Shown here: one piece after another, positions 32,001 to 40,074 of the stretch
How positions within the stretch are numbered: the first letter of the stretch is position 1
How the letters are laid out: each line of letters starts with the position of its first letter
Assembly (NCBI GenBank): GCA_040754425.1
Contig: JBFMCR010000008.1
Coordinates: 1-64,000 of the forward strand
Reading direction: 5' to 3'
Length of the DNA stretch: 64,000 bases
From: UBA6918 sp040754425
GTDB lineage: Bacteria > Pseudomonadota > Gammaproteobacteria > Burkholderiales > Thiobacillaceae
Notes under the pieces: generated by a model
Told to the model about the DNA's origin: nothing
The model's database searches: none
What the model saw: only the letters and a program-made list of their open reading frames with translations
Position numbers and translations under genes: made by a program

Positions 32001-32987
32001 ATGCCCGGCGAATTCGACCTCATCGCGAAATACTTCACCCGCCCCACGCCCGATGCGGTGCTGGGCGTGGGAGACGATTGCGCGCTGATTGCGCCCACGC
32101 CGGGCATGGAACTCGCGATCTCCACCGACATGCTGATCGCGGGGCGCCATTTCATGCCCTCGGACGGTCCCGGCACCATCGGCCACAAGGCCATGGCGGT
32201 GAATCTTTCCGACCTCGCCGCCATGGGTGCTGCGCCGCGCTTCGCGCTCCTGTCCATCGCCCTGCCGGAGGCGGACGAGAAATTTCTTCGGGGCTTCGCC
32301 GGCGGCTTTTTCGGCCTTGCACAGAAATACGGCGTCAGCGTGATCGGCGGCGACACCACGCGCGGGGGGCTGCTCACGCTCAACGTCACGGTGATCGGCG
32401 AAGTGCCGCCGGGCCAGGCCTTGCTGCGCGATGCCGCAAAAGCCGGCGACGACATCTGGGTCTCGGGTACGCTGGGTGACGCCGCCGCCGCGCTCGCCCA
32501 CCATCAGGGCAGGCTGCGCCTGGAAACCGCGCAGGCGGTGCAATGCTTTCCGCGCCTTTACGTGCCCACGCCGCGCATCGAACTAGGGCTCGCCCTGCGC
32601 GGGCTCGCGCATGCCGCCATCGACGTGTCCGACGGCTTCGCTGCCGACCTCGGCCACATCCTCGAACGTTCCAATGTGGGCGCGGAAGTCTGGTTCGAAC
32701 GGCTGCCGCTGTCGGATGCACTCGCCCCCCTGGCCAACGACCCGGCCGTACAGGACTGCATCCTCGCCGGCGGCGACGACTACGAGCTGGTGTTCACCGC
32801 ATCGACCGACAAACGAGACCAAATCGCTGCCTTGGCCACACAGCTCGACTTGCGCCTGACACGGGTTGGACAAATCACTCCCCTCTCCCCCGGGGAGAAG
32901 GGCGGGGGAGAGGGCACTTTTTTGACCATCCTCAACCGCGGCAAGCCCATGCCGCTTGCGCGCGCGGGCTTCGACCACTTCCAATGA
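32001..32987 (+). CDS. thiL: Thiamine-monophosphate kinase
   Basis: A 328-aa member of the PurM/ThiL/HypE family. Hallmarks include LGVGDDCALI, the STDMLIAGRHF metal and phosphate site, HKAMAVNLSDLAAMGA, GGDTTRG and SDGFAADLGHILE. It phosphorylates thiamine monophosphate to the diphosphate cofactor. Residues near 292-306 (PLSPGEKGGGEG) are encoded by a palindromic repeat in the strand-loop before the C-terminus. It overlaps pgpA by ATGA. Confidence 0.93.
   Translation: MPGEFDLIAKYFTRPTPDAVLGVGDDCALIAPTPGMELAISTDMLIAGRHFMPSDGPGTIGHKAMAVNLSDLAAMGAAPRFALLSIALPEADEKFLRGFAGGFFGLAQKYGVSVIGGDTTRGGLLTLNVTVIGEVPPGQALLRDAAKAGDDIWVSGTLGDAAAALAHHQGRLRLETAQAVQCFPRLYVPTPRIELGLALRGLAHAAIDVSDGFAADLGHILERSNVGAEVWFERLPLSDALAPLANDPAVQDCILAGGDDYELVFTASTDKRDQIAALATQLDLRLTRVGQITPLSPGEKGGGEGTFLTILNRGKPMPLARAGFDHFQ
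32876..32917 (+). repeat. Palindromic C/G-rich repeat inserted in frame in thiL
   Basis: The sequence contains CCCCTCTCCCCCGGGGAGAA followed by GGGCGGGGGAGAGGG, a hairpin-forming repeat related to the one in ubiV at 12092-12135. It keeps the thiL frame open and adds roughly a dozen Gly/Pro/Glu/Lys-rich residues. Confidence 0.75.
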
Positions 32988-33463
32988 ACCCCGACGCCCG
33001 CTTCCTCTTCGCCCACCCCGCGCACTTCATCGCGCTGGGCTTCGGTACGGGCCTTTCGCCCTGGGCCCCGGGCACCTTCGGCACGCTGGCCGCGCTGCCG
33101 CTTTACTGGCTGCTGCTGCAGGCCGGACTGCAACTGCCGGTTCTGCTTGCCGCCATCGCCGCCGGTTTCGCGCTGGGCATCTGGGCCTGCGCGGTCGCGG
33201 GAAAGAATCTGGGCGCAGCCGACCACGGCGGCATCGTCTGGGACGAGATCGTCGCCATGTGGCTGGTACTGGCTTTTGCGCCGGCAACATGGCTCTGGTG
33301 GCTTGCCGCCTTTGGTTTCTTCCGTTTTTTCGATATCCTGAAACCCTGGCCCATCCGTTTTTTCGACACGCGTCTGAAAAACGGCTTCGGGGTGATGTTC
33401 GATGACCTGCTGGCGGCGCTCTACGCGCTGCTCATCATCAAAGGCTGGCAATGGCTCGCGTGA
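32984..33463 (+). CDS. pgpA: Phosphatidylglycerophosphatase A
   Basis: A 159-aa integral membrane phosphatase. The N-terminal GTGLSPWAPGTFGTLAALPL and DHGGIVWDEIVAMW carry the acidic metal-binding residues of the PgpA family, and FRFFDILKPWPIRFFD is conserved. It dephosphorylates phosphatidylglycerophosphate in the inner membrane. Coupled to thiL (ATGA) and overlapping pncC by 13 bases. Confidence 0.93.
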   Translation: MNPDARFLFAHPAHFIALGFGTGLSPWAPGTFGTLAALPLYWLLLQAGLQLPVLLAAIAAGFALGIWACAVAGKNLGAADHGGIVWDEIVAMWLVLAFAPATWLWWLAAFGFFRFFDILKPWPIRFFDTRLKNGFGVMFDDLLAALYALLIIKGWQWLA

Positions 33464-33948
33464 GCGACGATGAACTCCTGCAACTGGCCCATACCCTGGG
33501 ACAGAAACTGCATGCCAAGGGCTGGATGCTGGCGACGGCCGAGTCCTGCACGGGCGGCTGGGTGGCGCAGGTCGTCACCGCCATTCCCGGTTCTTCGGCC
33601 TGGTTCGACCGCGGCTTCGTCACCTATTCCAACCGCGCCAAGGAGGAAATGCTGGGCGTGAGCCCCGCGACGCTTGATGCGCACGGCGCGGTGTCGGAAG
33701 AAACCGTCAATGAAATGGCGAGCGGCGCGTTGACGCGCAGCCAGGCCCACATCAGCGTGGCCATTTCCGGCATTGCCGGTCCCGGCGGAGGCACGCCGAA
33801 AAAGCCCGTCGGCACCGTGTACATCGGCTGGGCCACCCTGGACGGCGAGCCGCTTTCCAGCACCTGCCACCTTTCCGGCGACCGCGAGGAAATCCGCTCG
33901 CGCGCCGTGGCCGCCGCCCTGCGCGGGCTGATCGAACTGATCGAATAG
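33451..33948 (+). CDS. pncC: Nicotinamide-nucleotide amidohydrolase PncC (CinA C-terminal domain)
   Basis: A 165-aa stand-alone CinA C-terminal domain. The catalytic region is TAESCTGGWVAQVVTAIPGS with the nucleophile Ser, and AISGIAGPGGGTPKKPVGTV is conserved. It deamidates nicotinamide mononucleotide to nicotinate mononucleotide in NAD salvage. Last gene of the rib-nusB-thiL-pgpA-pncC string. Confidence 0.93.
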   Translation: MARVSDDELLQLAHTLGQKLHAKGWMLATAESCTGGWVAQVVTAIPGSSAWFDRGFVTYSNRAKEEMLGVSPATLDAHGAVSEETVNEMASGALTRSQAHISVAISGIAGPGGGTPKKPVGTVYIGWATLDGEPLSSTCHLSGDREEIRSRAVAAALRGLIELIE

Positions 33949-33976
33949 CCAAAGAGCCCACCTAAAAACCCGTTTA

Positions 33977-34047
33977 ACAGGGAGGAACGGGAGGTAAGGG
34001 AGTAAGGCAAAAAAAGGTTTTCTCCCTTACCTCTCTTACCTCCCTGT
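33977..34047. repeat. Hairpin repeat of GGGAGGTAAGGGAG units
   Basis: ACAGGGAGG (33977-33985) pairs with CCTCCCTGT (34039-34047), and GAGGTAAGGGAG (33991-34002) with CTCCCTTACCTC (34022-34033). The two stems stack into one long hairpin between convergent pncC and the WYL regulator. Similar units occur in the inner stem at 14692-14755. It may double as a bidirectional terminator. Confidence 0.75.
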
Positions 34048-34113
34048 CCAAAGCTTTTTTCCTGCGGCTCTGAACTGGCGAACTTTGCCGTCGTATGTCC
34101 GCGAGTTTGCGGT

Positions 34114-34986
34114 TCAGCGAAACGCCCAGCCCGCGAAGGGCTCGATCTCGTCGCGGTTTTGCAGCATCAATTGATAGGCCTGCGGGCTCAGCGAATGGTC
34201 CGGCGTCGTGTCCACGCCCAGGCGCTGCAGCACGTAGCCGATGAGCGCGCGGCGCACCTCCACTTCGATCGCTTCGCCGCGCGCGCCGTAATCCAGTAGC
34301 AGGCTCGCGCGCTTCTGCGCATCCAGGCCGGCATGCGGCGCGAGTTTCAACGTCACCGTTTCCATCCAGTCCTCGTCGTATTCGGCGCTCGATTCGGCGG
34401 CTTCGTCCAGGCATTCCGCTTCCAGAAAGCGCGACAGCACGAAGTCGCGAAAATCGCAGGTGTCCACACCGTAGGCGCGCACATGCCAGCGCAGCCCGGT
34501 ATCCACCAGGGCGTGCGGTTCGAGGATGCGGGCCTGCGCGCTGCCGCGGTCCGTAAGCGAGCGGTAGCTCACTTTCAATTTCCTGAAGCCGTGGATGGCG
34601 CGGGTGATCTGCGCCAGCACTTCCCTGGGCGGAAGGCGCGCAGGCAGCGGCAGCCGCTCGGCCGGCAGGCCGTAGATCGGCGCCGCGCCGTAAGGCCCGC
34701 CGGCCACGGCGAGATTGGCGGCGATCATGGGCAGCACGGCGGCGGGGGAAAGATCGGCAAAGGCCGGGCTGAAATCCGGGGCGGGCACGAAGCCGAACAC
34801 GCTCTGGGTGTAAACGAGGTTGCCGGGGACGAGATCGGAATACAGCTTGAGGTCCTTGGTCGCGGCCGGGTCGGAAATGCCGAAGGCGCGGGCCACGTCG
34901 CTGCGCGTCACCACCCCGGTGTAATAGGCCATCACCTCTATGTATTGCAGGCGCTGGCGCGTCGCCCACTTCACGTCCAGAAGCAT
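34114..34986 (-). CDS. WYL-domain transcriptional regulator, CapW/BrxR-like
   Basis: A 290-aa regulator with an N-terminal winged helix-turn-helix (QRLQYIEVMAYYTGVVTRSD, then ISDPAATKDLKLY) and a central WYL domain (EPHALVDTGLRWHVRAYGVD) followed by a C-terminal winged region. This layout is that of CapW/BrxR repressors, which often control anti-phage systems and respond to ligands or single-stranded DNA. No such system is adjacent; the nearest genes are recA and pncC. The ATG at 34986 has AGGGA upstream; 35004 is an alternative. Confidence 0.8.
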   Translation of the reverse strand: MLLDVKWATRQRLQYIEVMAYYTGVVTRSDVARAFGISDPAATKDLKLYSDLVPGNLVYTQSVFGFVPAPDFSPAFADLSPAAVLPMIAANLAVAGGPYGAAPIYGLPAERLPLPARLPPREVLAQITRAIHGFRKLKVSYRSLTDRGSAQARILEPHALVDTGLRWHVRAYGVDTCDFRDFVLSRFLEAECLDEAAESSAEYDEDWMETVTLKLAPHAGLDAQKRASLLLDYGARGEAIEVEVRRALIGYVLQRLGVDTTPDHSLSPQAYQLMLQNRDEIEPFAGWAFR

Positions 34987-35059
34987 TTTTTCCCTGGCTG
35001 CCATCCACCGACACCTTAAGTCATTGATTCGACGATTATAGATGGCCTTGTCGCAAACA

Positions 35060-35099
35060 TGATACAAATTATCACATGGTATTTTTTACATACGTGATA
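35060..35099. promoter_or_regulatory. Operator candidate upstream of the WYL regulator
   Basis: TGATACAAATTATCA (35060-35074) is an inverted repeat, and TATCAC (35070-35075) is inverted again as GTGATA (35094-35099). The A+T-rich block stands out from the surrounding DNA and lies between the WYL regulator and recA. Autoregulation is a guess. Confidence 0.4.
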
Positions 35100-35158
35100 T
35101 TTTATATTGACATTGAGAAAAGTATCGCCTAAATTGCCGACATGGGCTGCGCGATGAT

Positions 35159-35207
35159 GTCATTGCGATGACCTCATTGCGAGGAGGCGAAGCCGACGCG
35201 GCAATCC
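35159..35207 (+). repeat. GTCATTGCGAG repeat in the recA leader
   Basis: A partial unit (GTCATTGCGATGA, 35159-35171) precedes a full unit (35175-35207) identical in its core to the copy at 146-180. It lies 69 bp before the recA start, in the probable untranslated leader or promoter. Confidence 0.7.
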
Positions 35208-35275
35208 GGTCAAGAGCCATCGTTTCGCAGCAATAAACTGCCCACCCGACACCCCAACCGCAACAGGAGACAGAC

Positions 35276-36325
35276 ATGGCAAGCCCCCAGGAAGACAAGA
35301 TGAAGGCCCTCAGCGCCGCCCTCAGCCAGATCGAAAAACAGTTCGGCAAAGGCTCGGTCATGCGCCTTGGCGACCACGCCGAAACCCAGGACCTGCAGGT
35401 CGTCTCCACCGGCAGCCTCGGCCTCGACATCGCCCTGGGGGTCGGCGGCCTGCCGCGCGGGCGCGTGGTGGAAATCTACGGCCCGGAATCCTCCGGCAAG
35501 ACCACGCTGACCCTGCAGGTCATCGCCGAAATGCAGAAACAGGGCGGCACCGCCGCCTTCATCGACGCCGAACACGCGCTCGACCCGGTCTACGCCAGGA
35601 AGCTGGGCGTGGACGTCGACAACCTGCTGGTGTCGCAGCCGGACACCGGCGAACAGGCGCTGGAAATCGCCGACATGCTGGTGCGCTCCGGCTCGGTCGA
35701 CGTGGTGGTGGTGGACTCGGTCGCAGCCCTCACCCCCAAGGCCGAAATCGAGGGCGAAATGGGCGACTCCCACATGGGGCTGCAGGCAAGGTTGATGTCG
35801 CAAGCCCTGAGGAAGCTCACCGCCAACATCAAGCGCACCAACACCCTGGTCATTTTCATCAACCAGATCCGCATGAAGATCGGCGTCATGTTCGGCAACC
35901 CCGAAACCACCACCGGCGGCAACGCCCTCAAGTTCTACGCCAGCGTGCGCCTCGACATCCGCCGCGTGGGTTCCATCAAGAAGGGCGACGAGGTCATCGG
36001 CAACGAAACCAAGGTCAAGGTGGTGAAGAACAAGGTATCGCCCCCGTTCAAGGAAGCCTTCTTCGACATCCTCTACGGCGACGGCATCTCGCGCGAGGGC
36101 GAAATCCTCGAACTGGGCGTGGCCAACAAGATCGTCGACAAGTCCGGCGCCTGGTACGCCTACGGCGGCGAGAAGATCGGCCAGGGCAAGGACAACGCGC
36201 GCGAATTCCTCAAGGAGAACCCCGCCATCGCACGGGAAATCGAAGCCAAGGTGCGCGCCGCGGTGGGTATTCACAACCCCGCTTCCACACCTGCCGAAGC
36301 AGGCGAGGAAGAAGCCGTCGCCTGA
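35276..36325 (+). CDS. recA: Recombinase RecA
   Basis: A 349-aa RecA of normal length, with Walker A GPESSGKT (about 68-75), the MAW region, loop L2 FINQIRMKIGVMFGNPETTT and the acidic C-terminus EAGEEEAVA. It catalyses strand exchange and activates LexA cleavage. CAACAGGAGACAGAC gives a good ribosome site. No CTG-N10-CAG LexA box was found by eye in the 200 bp upstream. recX follows about 800 bp downstream, separated by a toxin-antitoxin remnant. Confidence 0.98.
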   Translation: MASPQEDKMKALSAALSQIEKQFGKGSVMRLGDHAETQDLQVVSTGSLGLDIALGVGGLPRGRVVEIYGPESSGKTTLTLQVIAEMQKQGGTAAFIDAEHALDPVYARKLGVDVDNLLVSQPDTGEQALEIADMLVRSGSVDVVVVDSVAALTPKAEIEGEMGDSHMGLQARLMSQALRKLTANIKRTNTLVIFINQIRMKIGVMFGNPETTTGGNALKFYASVRLDIRRVGSIKKGDEVIGNETKVKVVKNKVSPPFKEAFFDILYGDGISREGEILELGVANKIVDKSGAWYAYGGEKIGQGKDNAREFLKENPAIAREIEAKVRAAVGIHNPASTPAEAGEEEAVA

Positions 36326-36340
36326 GTGCTTGAAGTTTCT

Positions 36341-36359
36341 CCCTCCCTTGACGGGAGGG
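36341..36359. terminator. Short hairpin after recA
   Basis: CCCTCCC (36341-36347) pairs with GGGAGGG (36353-36359) around TTGAC, 16 bp after recA. There is no T-run, so termination would be weak or the hairpin may be another repeat. Confidence 0.4.
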
Positions 36360-36402
36360 GGCTCACGCACGCCAAAACCGCACCCCCCACACCTTGCGCG
36401 TA

Positions 36403-36417
36403 TAATCCATTGGATTA
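36403..36417. promoter_or_regulatory. Palindromic operator of the toxin-antitoxin pair
   Basis: TAATCCATTGGATTA is a perfect 15-bp palindrome around a central T. It overlaps the likely -10 region ten bases before the toxin start, the expected place for autorepression by the HTH antitoxin. Confidence 0.65.
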
Positions 36418-36427
36418 GAATAAAATC

Positions 36428-36764
36428 GTGCTGACCATCGCCGAAGTGCCCGAGTACATCCGGCGCGCCGAAAAGCTTCTGACCGGGGCGGAGCGCCGCG
36501 AGATTCTGGACTATCTGGCCGCCAACCCCAAGGCAGGCGACATCATGGAAGGCACGGGCGGGGTGCGAAAGCTTGCGCTGGGGCCGGCAAAGCCGCGGCA
36601 AGAGCGGAGGCGTCAGGGTCATCTACTATTTTCATTCCGATCCGATGCCCCTGTACCTGCTGACGGTGTTCGCCAAGAACGAGCGGACCAACCTCACCAG
36701 GGCGGAACGTAATGAACTGGCCGGACTGGTAAATATGCTGGTTGCGGCATGGCTGGGCAGGTAA
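36428..36764 (+). pseudogene. RelE/HigB-type toxin with a frameshift
   Basis: The first frame (GTG at 36428) reads MLTIAEVPEYIRRAEKLL through GTGGVRKL at 36574. The rest of the toxin, RWGRQSRGKSGGVRVIYYFH to the stop at 36764, continues in another frame from 36576. One extra base around 36575 breaks the gene. The joined product would be about 112 aa, normal for HigB-2/RelE-like ribosome-dependent RNases. Both halves are otherwise well conserved, so the event is recent or a sequencing error. The antitoxin gene follows after 5 bp. Confidence 0.8.
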
Positions 36765-36769
36765 ATCGA

Positions 36770-37054
36770 ATGAGCGCATTCCAAAGCATCGAACAGGGTC
36801 TGACCGAGGCGGCCGGGCACGCAAAAGGCAAGCAGGCGGGAGTCAGGGAGTATCAACCCTATGAAGTCGACGTGGCCGAATTGCGCAAGCGCCTGGGGCT
36901 GACCCAGGAGCAATTCGCCGCCCGTTTCGGATTTTCTGTCGCCACCCTGCGCCACTGGGAACGCGGCGACAGGAAGCCGCAAGGCGCGGCGCTGGTGCTC
37001 CTGAACCTGATCGACCGAGAGCCCAAGGCCGTCATGCGGGCGCTCGCCGCCTGA
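36770..37054 (+). CDS. HTH antitoxin, HigA/NadS-like
   Basis: A 94-aa XRE-type helix-turn-helix protein (DVAELRKRLGLTQEQFAARF, then SVATLRHWERGDRKPQGAAL). It would bind the palindrome at 36403-36417 and neutralise the RelE-type toxin. The order toxin then antitoxin is the higBA arrangement. The ATG at 36770 was preferred to 36749, which overlaps the toxin. Since the toxin frame is broken, the antitoxin may now be a free regulator. Confidence 0.85.
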   Translation: MSAFQSIEQGLTEAAGHAKGKQAGVREYQPYEVDVAELRKRLGLTQEQFAARFGFSVATLRHWERGDRKPQGAALVLLNLIDREPKAVMRALAA

Positions 37055-37142
37055 GCAAGGGCCGCTTGCCGCCCCGACACCGAAACACTCCCGCTCAACC
37101 GGGCGGCTCGTGGCAAGGCAACACGAAAGGTTAAGCCGCATC

Positions 37143-37586
37143 ATGGCCGAAAAAAAGAAACCGACCGATCTGCGAGAGCAGGCGCTTGCCTGCCTCGCCC
37201 GGCGCGAGCACAGCCGCGCCGAACTTGCGCGCAAGCTCGCCCACGCCGGCCACGACAGCGAGGAAATCGCCGCCCTGCTCGACGACTTCGAGGCCAGGAA
37301 CTGGCTTTCCGACCGCCGCTTCGCCGAAAGCTACGTCGCCGACCACCGCGCCAGGAGCGGGCCGGTCAAGCTTGCTTATGAGTTGCGTCAGCGCGGCATA
37401 GACGGCAGCATCATCGAAGCCGTGCTGAGCGACACCCGTGACGACGAACTGGAACGCGCGCGACAGATATGGGTAAAGAAATTCGGAGAACCGCCCGTTG
37501 ATGGAAAAATCGACCCCAAGCAGGCGCGCTTCATGTTGAGCCGGGGGTTTGACCTGCGAACCATCTACCGGCTATTCAAGGAATGA
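37143..37586 (+). CDS. recX: Regulatory protein RecX
   Basis: A 147-aa all-helical protein of the RecX family with repeated three-helix units (REQALACLARREHSRAELAR, and ARFMLSRGFDLRTIYRLF at the end). It inhibits RecA filaments. Usually it sits directly after recA; here a toxin-antitoxin pair has come between. An upstream in-frame GTG at 37110 is possible. It overlaps the methyltransferase gene by ATGA. Confidence 0.88.
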   Translation: MAEKKKPTDLREQALACLARREHSRAELARKLAHAGHDSEEIAALLDDFEARNWLSDRRFAESYVADHRARSGPVKLAYELRQRGIDGSIIEAVLSDTRDDELERARQIWVKKFGEPPVDGKIDPKQARFMLSRGFDLRTIYRLFKE

Positions 37587-38371
37587 AAACACCGAAGCTT
37601 CCCAAGCTCAACGTCCCCGACGAAAACAACGTATTCGATTACACGATCCGGCAATCCTGGGGAATCAAGGAGCCCGAGCGTTTCTACCAGCTGATGGAAG
37701 AAGCCGCCACCCTGGTCGCCTCGGGCGTGTTTTTCGGCGACAACATGTTCGTCTGGGGGCGGAACAATTCCGCACTCGAGGACAACGCCTTCCTGTCATC
37801 CTGGCAAGGCAATGCCCTGCATGCCGCCGACCATGCCATCGCCTGGCGGCGCTACATCCTTTGCTGTGCGGCCTACCATTGCCTGTACCTGGAAGGGGAC
37901 TTCGTGGAATGCGGGACCCTGTTCGGAACCGGCATCAAGACCGTGATCGACTACATCGGCAAAGACAATTTCGACCGGCAGTTCTACGGCTACGACACCT
38001 TCGACACCAACCCGGTGGAAGGCCACAGCTTTGGCGGCCAGGAAGAAGGGCTGTTCGAGCAAGTCAAGTTGCGCTTCACGGAATACCCCCAGGTCAAGCT
38101 GGTCATGGGCTTGCTGCCGCAGAGTCTGGAAGGAAACTCCCCCGAAAAGATCGCCTATCTGCACATCGACCTGAACCACGCGGACTACGAAATCGCTGTG
38201 CTCGAAGCGCTGTTCGACCGCGTCGTGCCCGGCGGCATCATCATCATGGACGATTACGAATGGTCCGGCGCCTATCGCCGCCAGAAAATCCTGGAAAGCC
38301 AGTGGTTCGATCAGCGCGGCTACCGCGTCTTTCCCCTGCCCACGGGTCAGGGGCTCATCCTGAAGCGCTAA
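37583..38371 (+). CDS. TylF/MycF-like SAM-dependent O-methyltransferase
   Basis: A 262-aa class I methyltransferase of the macrocin-O-methyltransferase type. Visible features are GDFVECGTLFGTGIKTVIDY (SAM-binding region), FYGYDTFD, a metal-binding aspartate in IDLNHADYE and GGIIIMDDYEWSGAYRRQK. Such enzymes methylate sugar hydroxyls. Coupled to recX by ATGA, but functionally it probably belongs with the glycan cluster downstream. Its stop overlaps the converging membrane-protein gene by four bases. Confidence 0.8.
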   Translation: MKTPKLPKLNVPDENNVFDYTIRQSWGIKEPERFYQLMEEAATLVASGVFFGDNMFVWGRNNSALEDNAFLSSWQGNALHAADHAIAWRRYILCCAAYHCLYLEGDFVECGTLFGTGIKTVIDYIGKDNFDRQFYGYDTFDTNPVEGHSFGGQEEGLFEQVKLRFTEYPQVKLVMGLLPQSLEGNSPEKIAYLHIDLNHADYEIAVLEALFDRVVPGGIIIMDDYEWSGAYRRQKILESQWFDQRGYRVFPLPTGQGLILKR

Positions 38372-40074
38372 TCAGGCCGGTCGTCGCGCGACATCCATCC
38401 CGGGTCCGTTTGCACAGCGGTAATGCCGTATTGATTGTCCGCTACCTGGCGCGCCCCGGGGAAATATTCCAGCACCCTTTGCACATCGGCCTTGTTCCTC
38501 ACCAGCAGGACCACTTCGTCGCCGCGCATCCACGGATCGTTCTGGATGAGATCGAGCGCGTAATAGCCGCGCCCGTAGTGCATGTAAATTTTTCGCCCGC
38601 TCGCTTCCACCCTGGGGGGGGATTGCGCCAGGTGCGCCTGCATGAATTCGCCCATCTGCACGAGGCGGAGAGCATTCAGTGCCAGCAGACTGAGCATCGC
38701 CAGCAAAGCGACCTGCCGGAACACGCGCGGCCCTTCGCCAGACAGCTTGATCACGCCCAGCGCCGCCAGGACCGGTAGCACGCCCCAAGCCGAATGGAAA
38801 TAGCGGTAGCCCCAGCCGTGTCCCTGGTCGAACTCGATGAGGAAATAGGCAAAGAAGGTCAGCAACGCAGATGCGCCCAGCAGCCTGATGCCCGGCCTCT
38901 TCTCGCCGCGCGCGCCCCACCACGCAAGCAGCAGCAGCAAGGGAGACGCCCATAGCCACAATTTCGCCAGGCCGGCCAGGCGGGCGTAGATGATCGGTTC
39001 ATTAGGCCAGTGCAACAGCCCAAGAAAGCCGCGTAACATGCCCATCGCCCGGTCAATCAATGTCATGCCGCTGCCCATGTCCGCGGCAACGGCAGCATGC
39101 ACACCCACCCGTAAAATATCCTGCCGCCACAACAACCAGCCAACCACCAGTAACAGGAACACCGGCAAATAACCCGATGCGAGCAAGGACAAATTGCGCA
39201 CCCGCCCACGCTGTGCCGCCAGCCATACTATCCAGGGCAGCGCGAATACAGCATGCGGGAACGGTTGGTGCAACGCCAGCGAAAAGCCCCCTGCCAACCC
39301 GGCCAGCACGAGGCGCACAGGCGACGGCTTCAGCAACAGCCAGACAAAGACGAGATTGAAAAGGAGATGCGCCGGCATCGAATAATAGCTGATGCCGTTG
39401 GCCACGAACGCCGGCGAAGCCAAGGCGAACAACATTGCCCAGCCAGCCGCCTGCGGCGAAACGGCAAGATCGCGCGCAATACGGGCAATCAGCAGAAGGC
39501 TTGCCACCACGATCGCCGGGTTTCCGGCCCAGGGAATGCCCAGCCAGACGAACGGCGCCAGCAACAAGGAAAAGCCCGGCCAGTAGCCCGAGAACACCGC
39601 GCCCGTTTCCGGGTTTACCCTCAGAAAACCGTGTTGGAAAAGCGGCGGGATCAGATAGTCGAGCAGGTCAGGTGGAAGCTGGCCGTGGAGCGCACCCGCG
39701 GCGAATATCCTGGCCTGGAACACCGCGGCATATTCATCCATGGACAGCGGGTGGTTACGGTACACCCACAATGCACACGCGCACAGGATCACCCACAAAA
39801 CGAAGGCGACAACATAGCGCCGGTCATCCAGCAGGCGCAGCATGCGCTCGACCCGGTTTGCATCATCTTCGACCTGCTCGCCATACCAGTGCGCAAACAG
39901 CAGGAACACCAGCATCAACAGCGCCGCCGGAATGTCTGCCCAGAGCAGGTTCCAGAATATGGCGCCACCCGGTATGCCATTGGCCAGGATAAAAACAAAG
40001 GCCGCCATAGTCAGGCCCATGCCGTAAAGCGATAACCGCACAATACTCATGCTGTAGGCGTGCGCAAACATCAT
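38368..40074 (-). CDS. Multi-pass membrane protein, glycosyltransferase-39-like
   Basis: A 568-aa membrane protein with about 12 hydrophobic segments and an early acidic luminal loop YRNHPLSMDEYAAVFQARIF, which resembles the aspartate loop of GT-C glycosyltransferases (PMT/ArnT type). Its C-terminal soluble part ends at DPGWMSRDD. The likely role is transfer of a sugar from a polyprenyl carrier, or an unknown membrane step in glycan assembly. The start (MetMet at 40074) overlaps the upstream glycosyltransferase stop as ATGA. Confidence 0.6.
   Translation of the reverse strand: MMFAHAYSMSIVRLSLYGMGLTMAAFVFILANGIPGGAIFWNLLWADIPAALLMLVFLLFAHWYGEQVEDDANRVERMLRLLDDRRYVVAFVLWVILCACALWVYRNHPLSMDEYAAVFQARIFAAGALHGQLPPDLLDYLIPPLFQHGFLRVNPETGAVFSGYWPGFSLLLAPFVWLGIPWAGNPAIVVASLLLIARIARDLAVSPQAAGWAMLFALASPAFVANGISYYSMPAHLLFNLVFVWLLLKPSPVRLVLAGLAGGFSLALHQPFPHAVFALPWIVWLAAQRGRVRNLSLLASGYLPVFLLLVVGWLLWRQDILRVGVHAAVAADMGSGMTLIDRAMGMLRGFLGLLHWPNEPIIYARLAGLAKLWLWASPLLLLLAWWGARGEKRPGIRLLGASALLTFFAYFLIEFDQGHGWGYRYFHSAWGVLPVLAALGVIKLSGEGPRVFRQVALLAMLSLLALNALRLVQMGEFMQAHLAQSPPRVEASGRKIYMHYGRGYYALDLIQNDPWMRGDEVVLLVRNKADVQRVLEYFPGARQVADNQYGITAVQTDPGWMSRDDRPD

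Noticed and set aside
35100..35275. LexA box upstream of recA
   Set aside because: No CTG-N10-CAG or close variant was seen by eye; a matrix scan would be needed to exclude a weak one.
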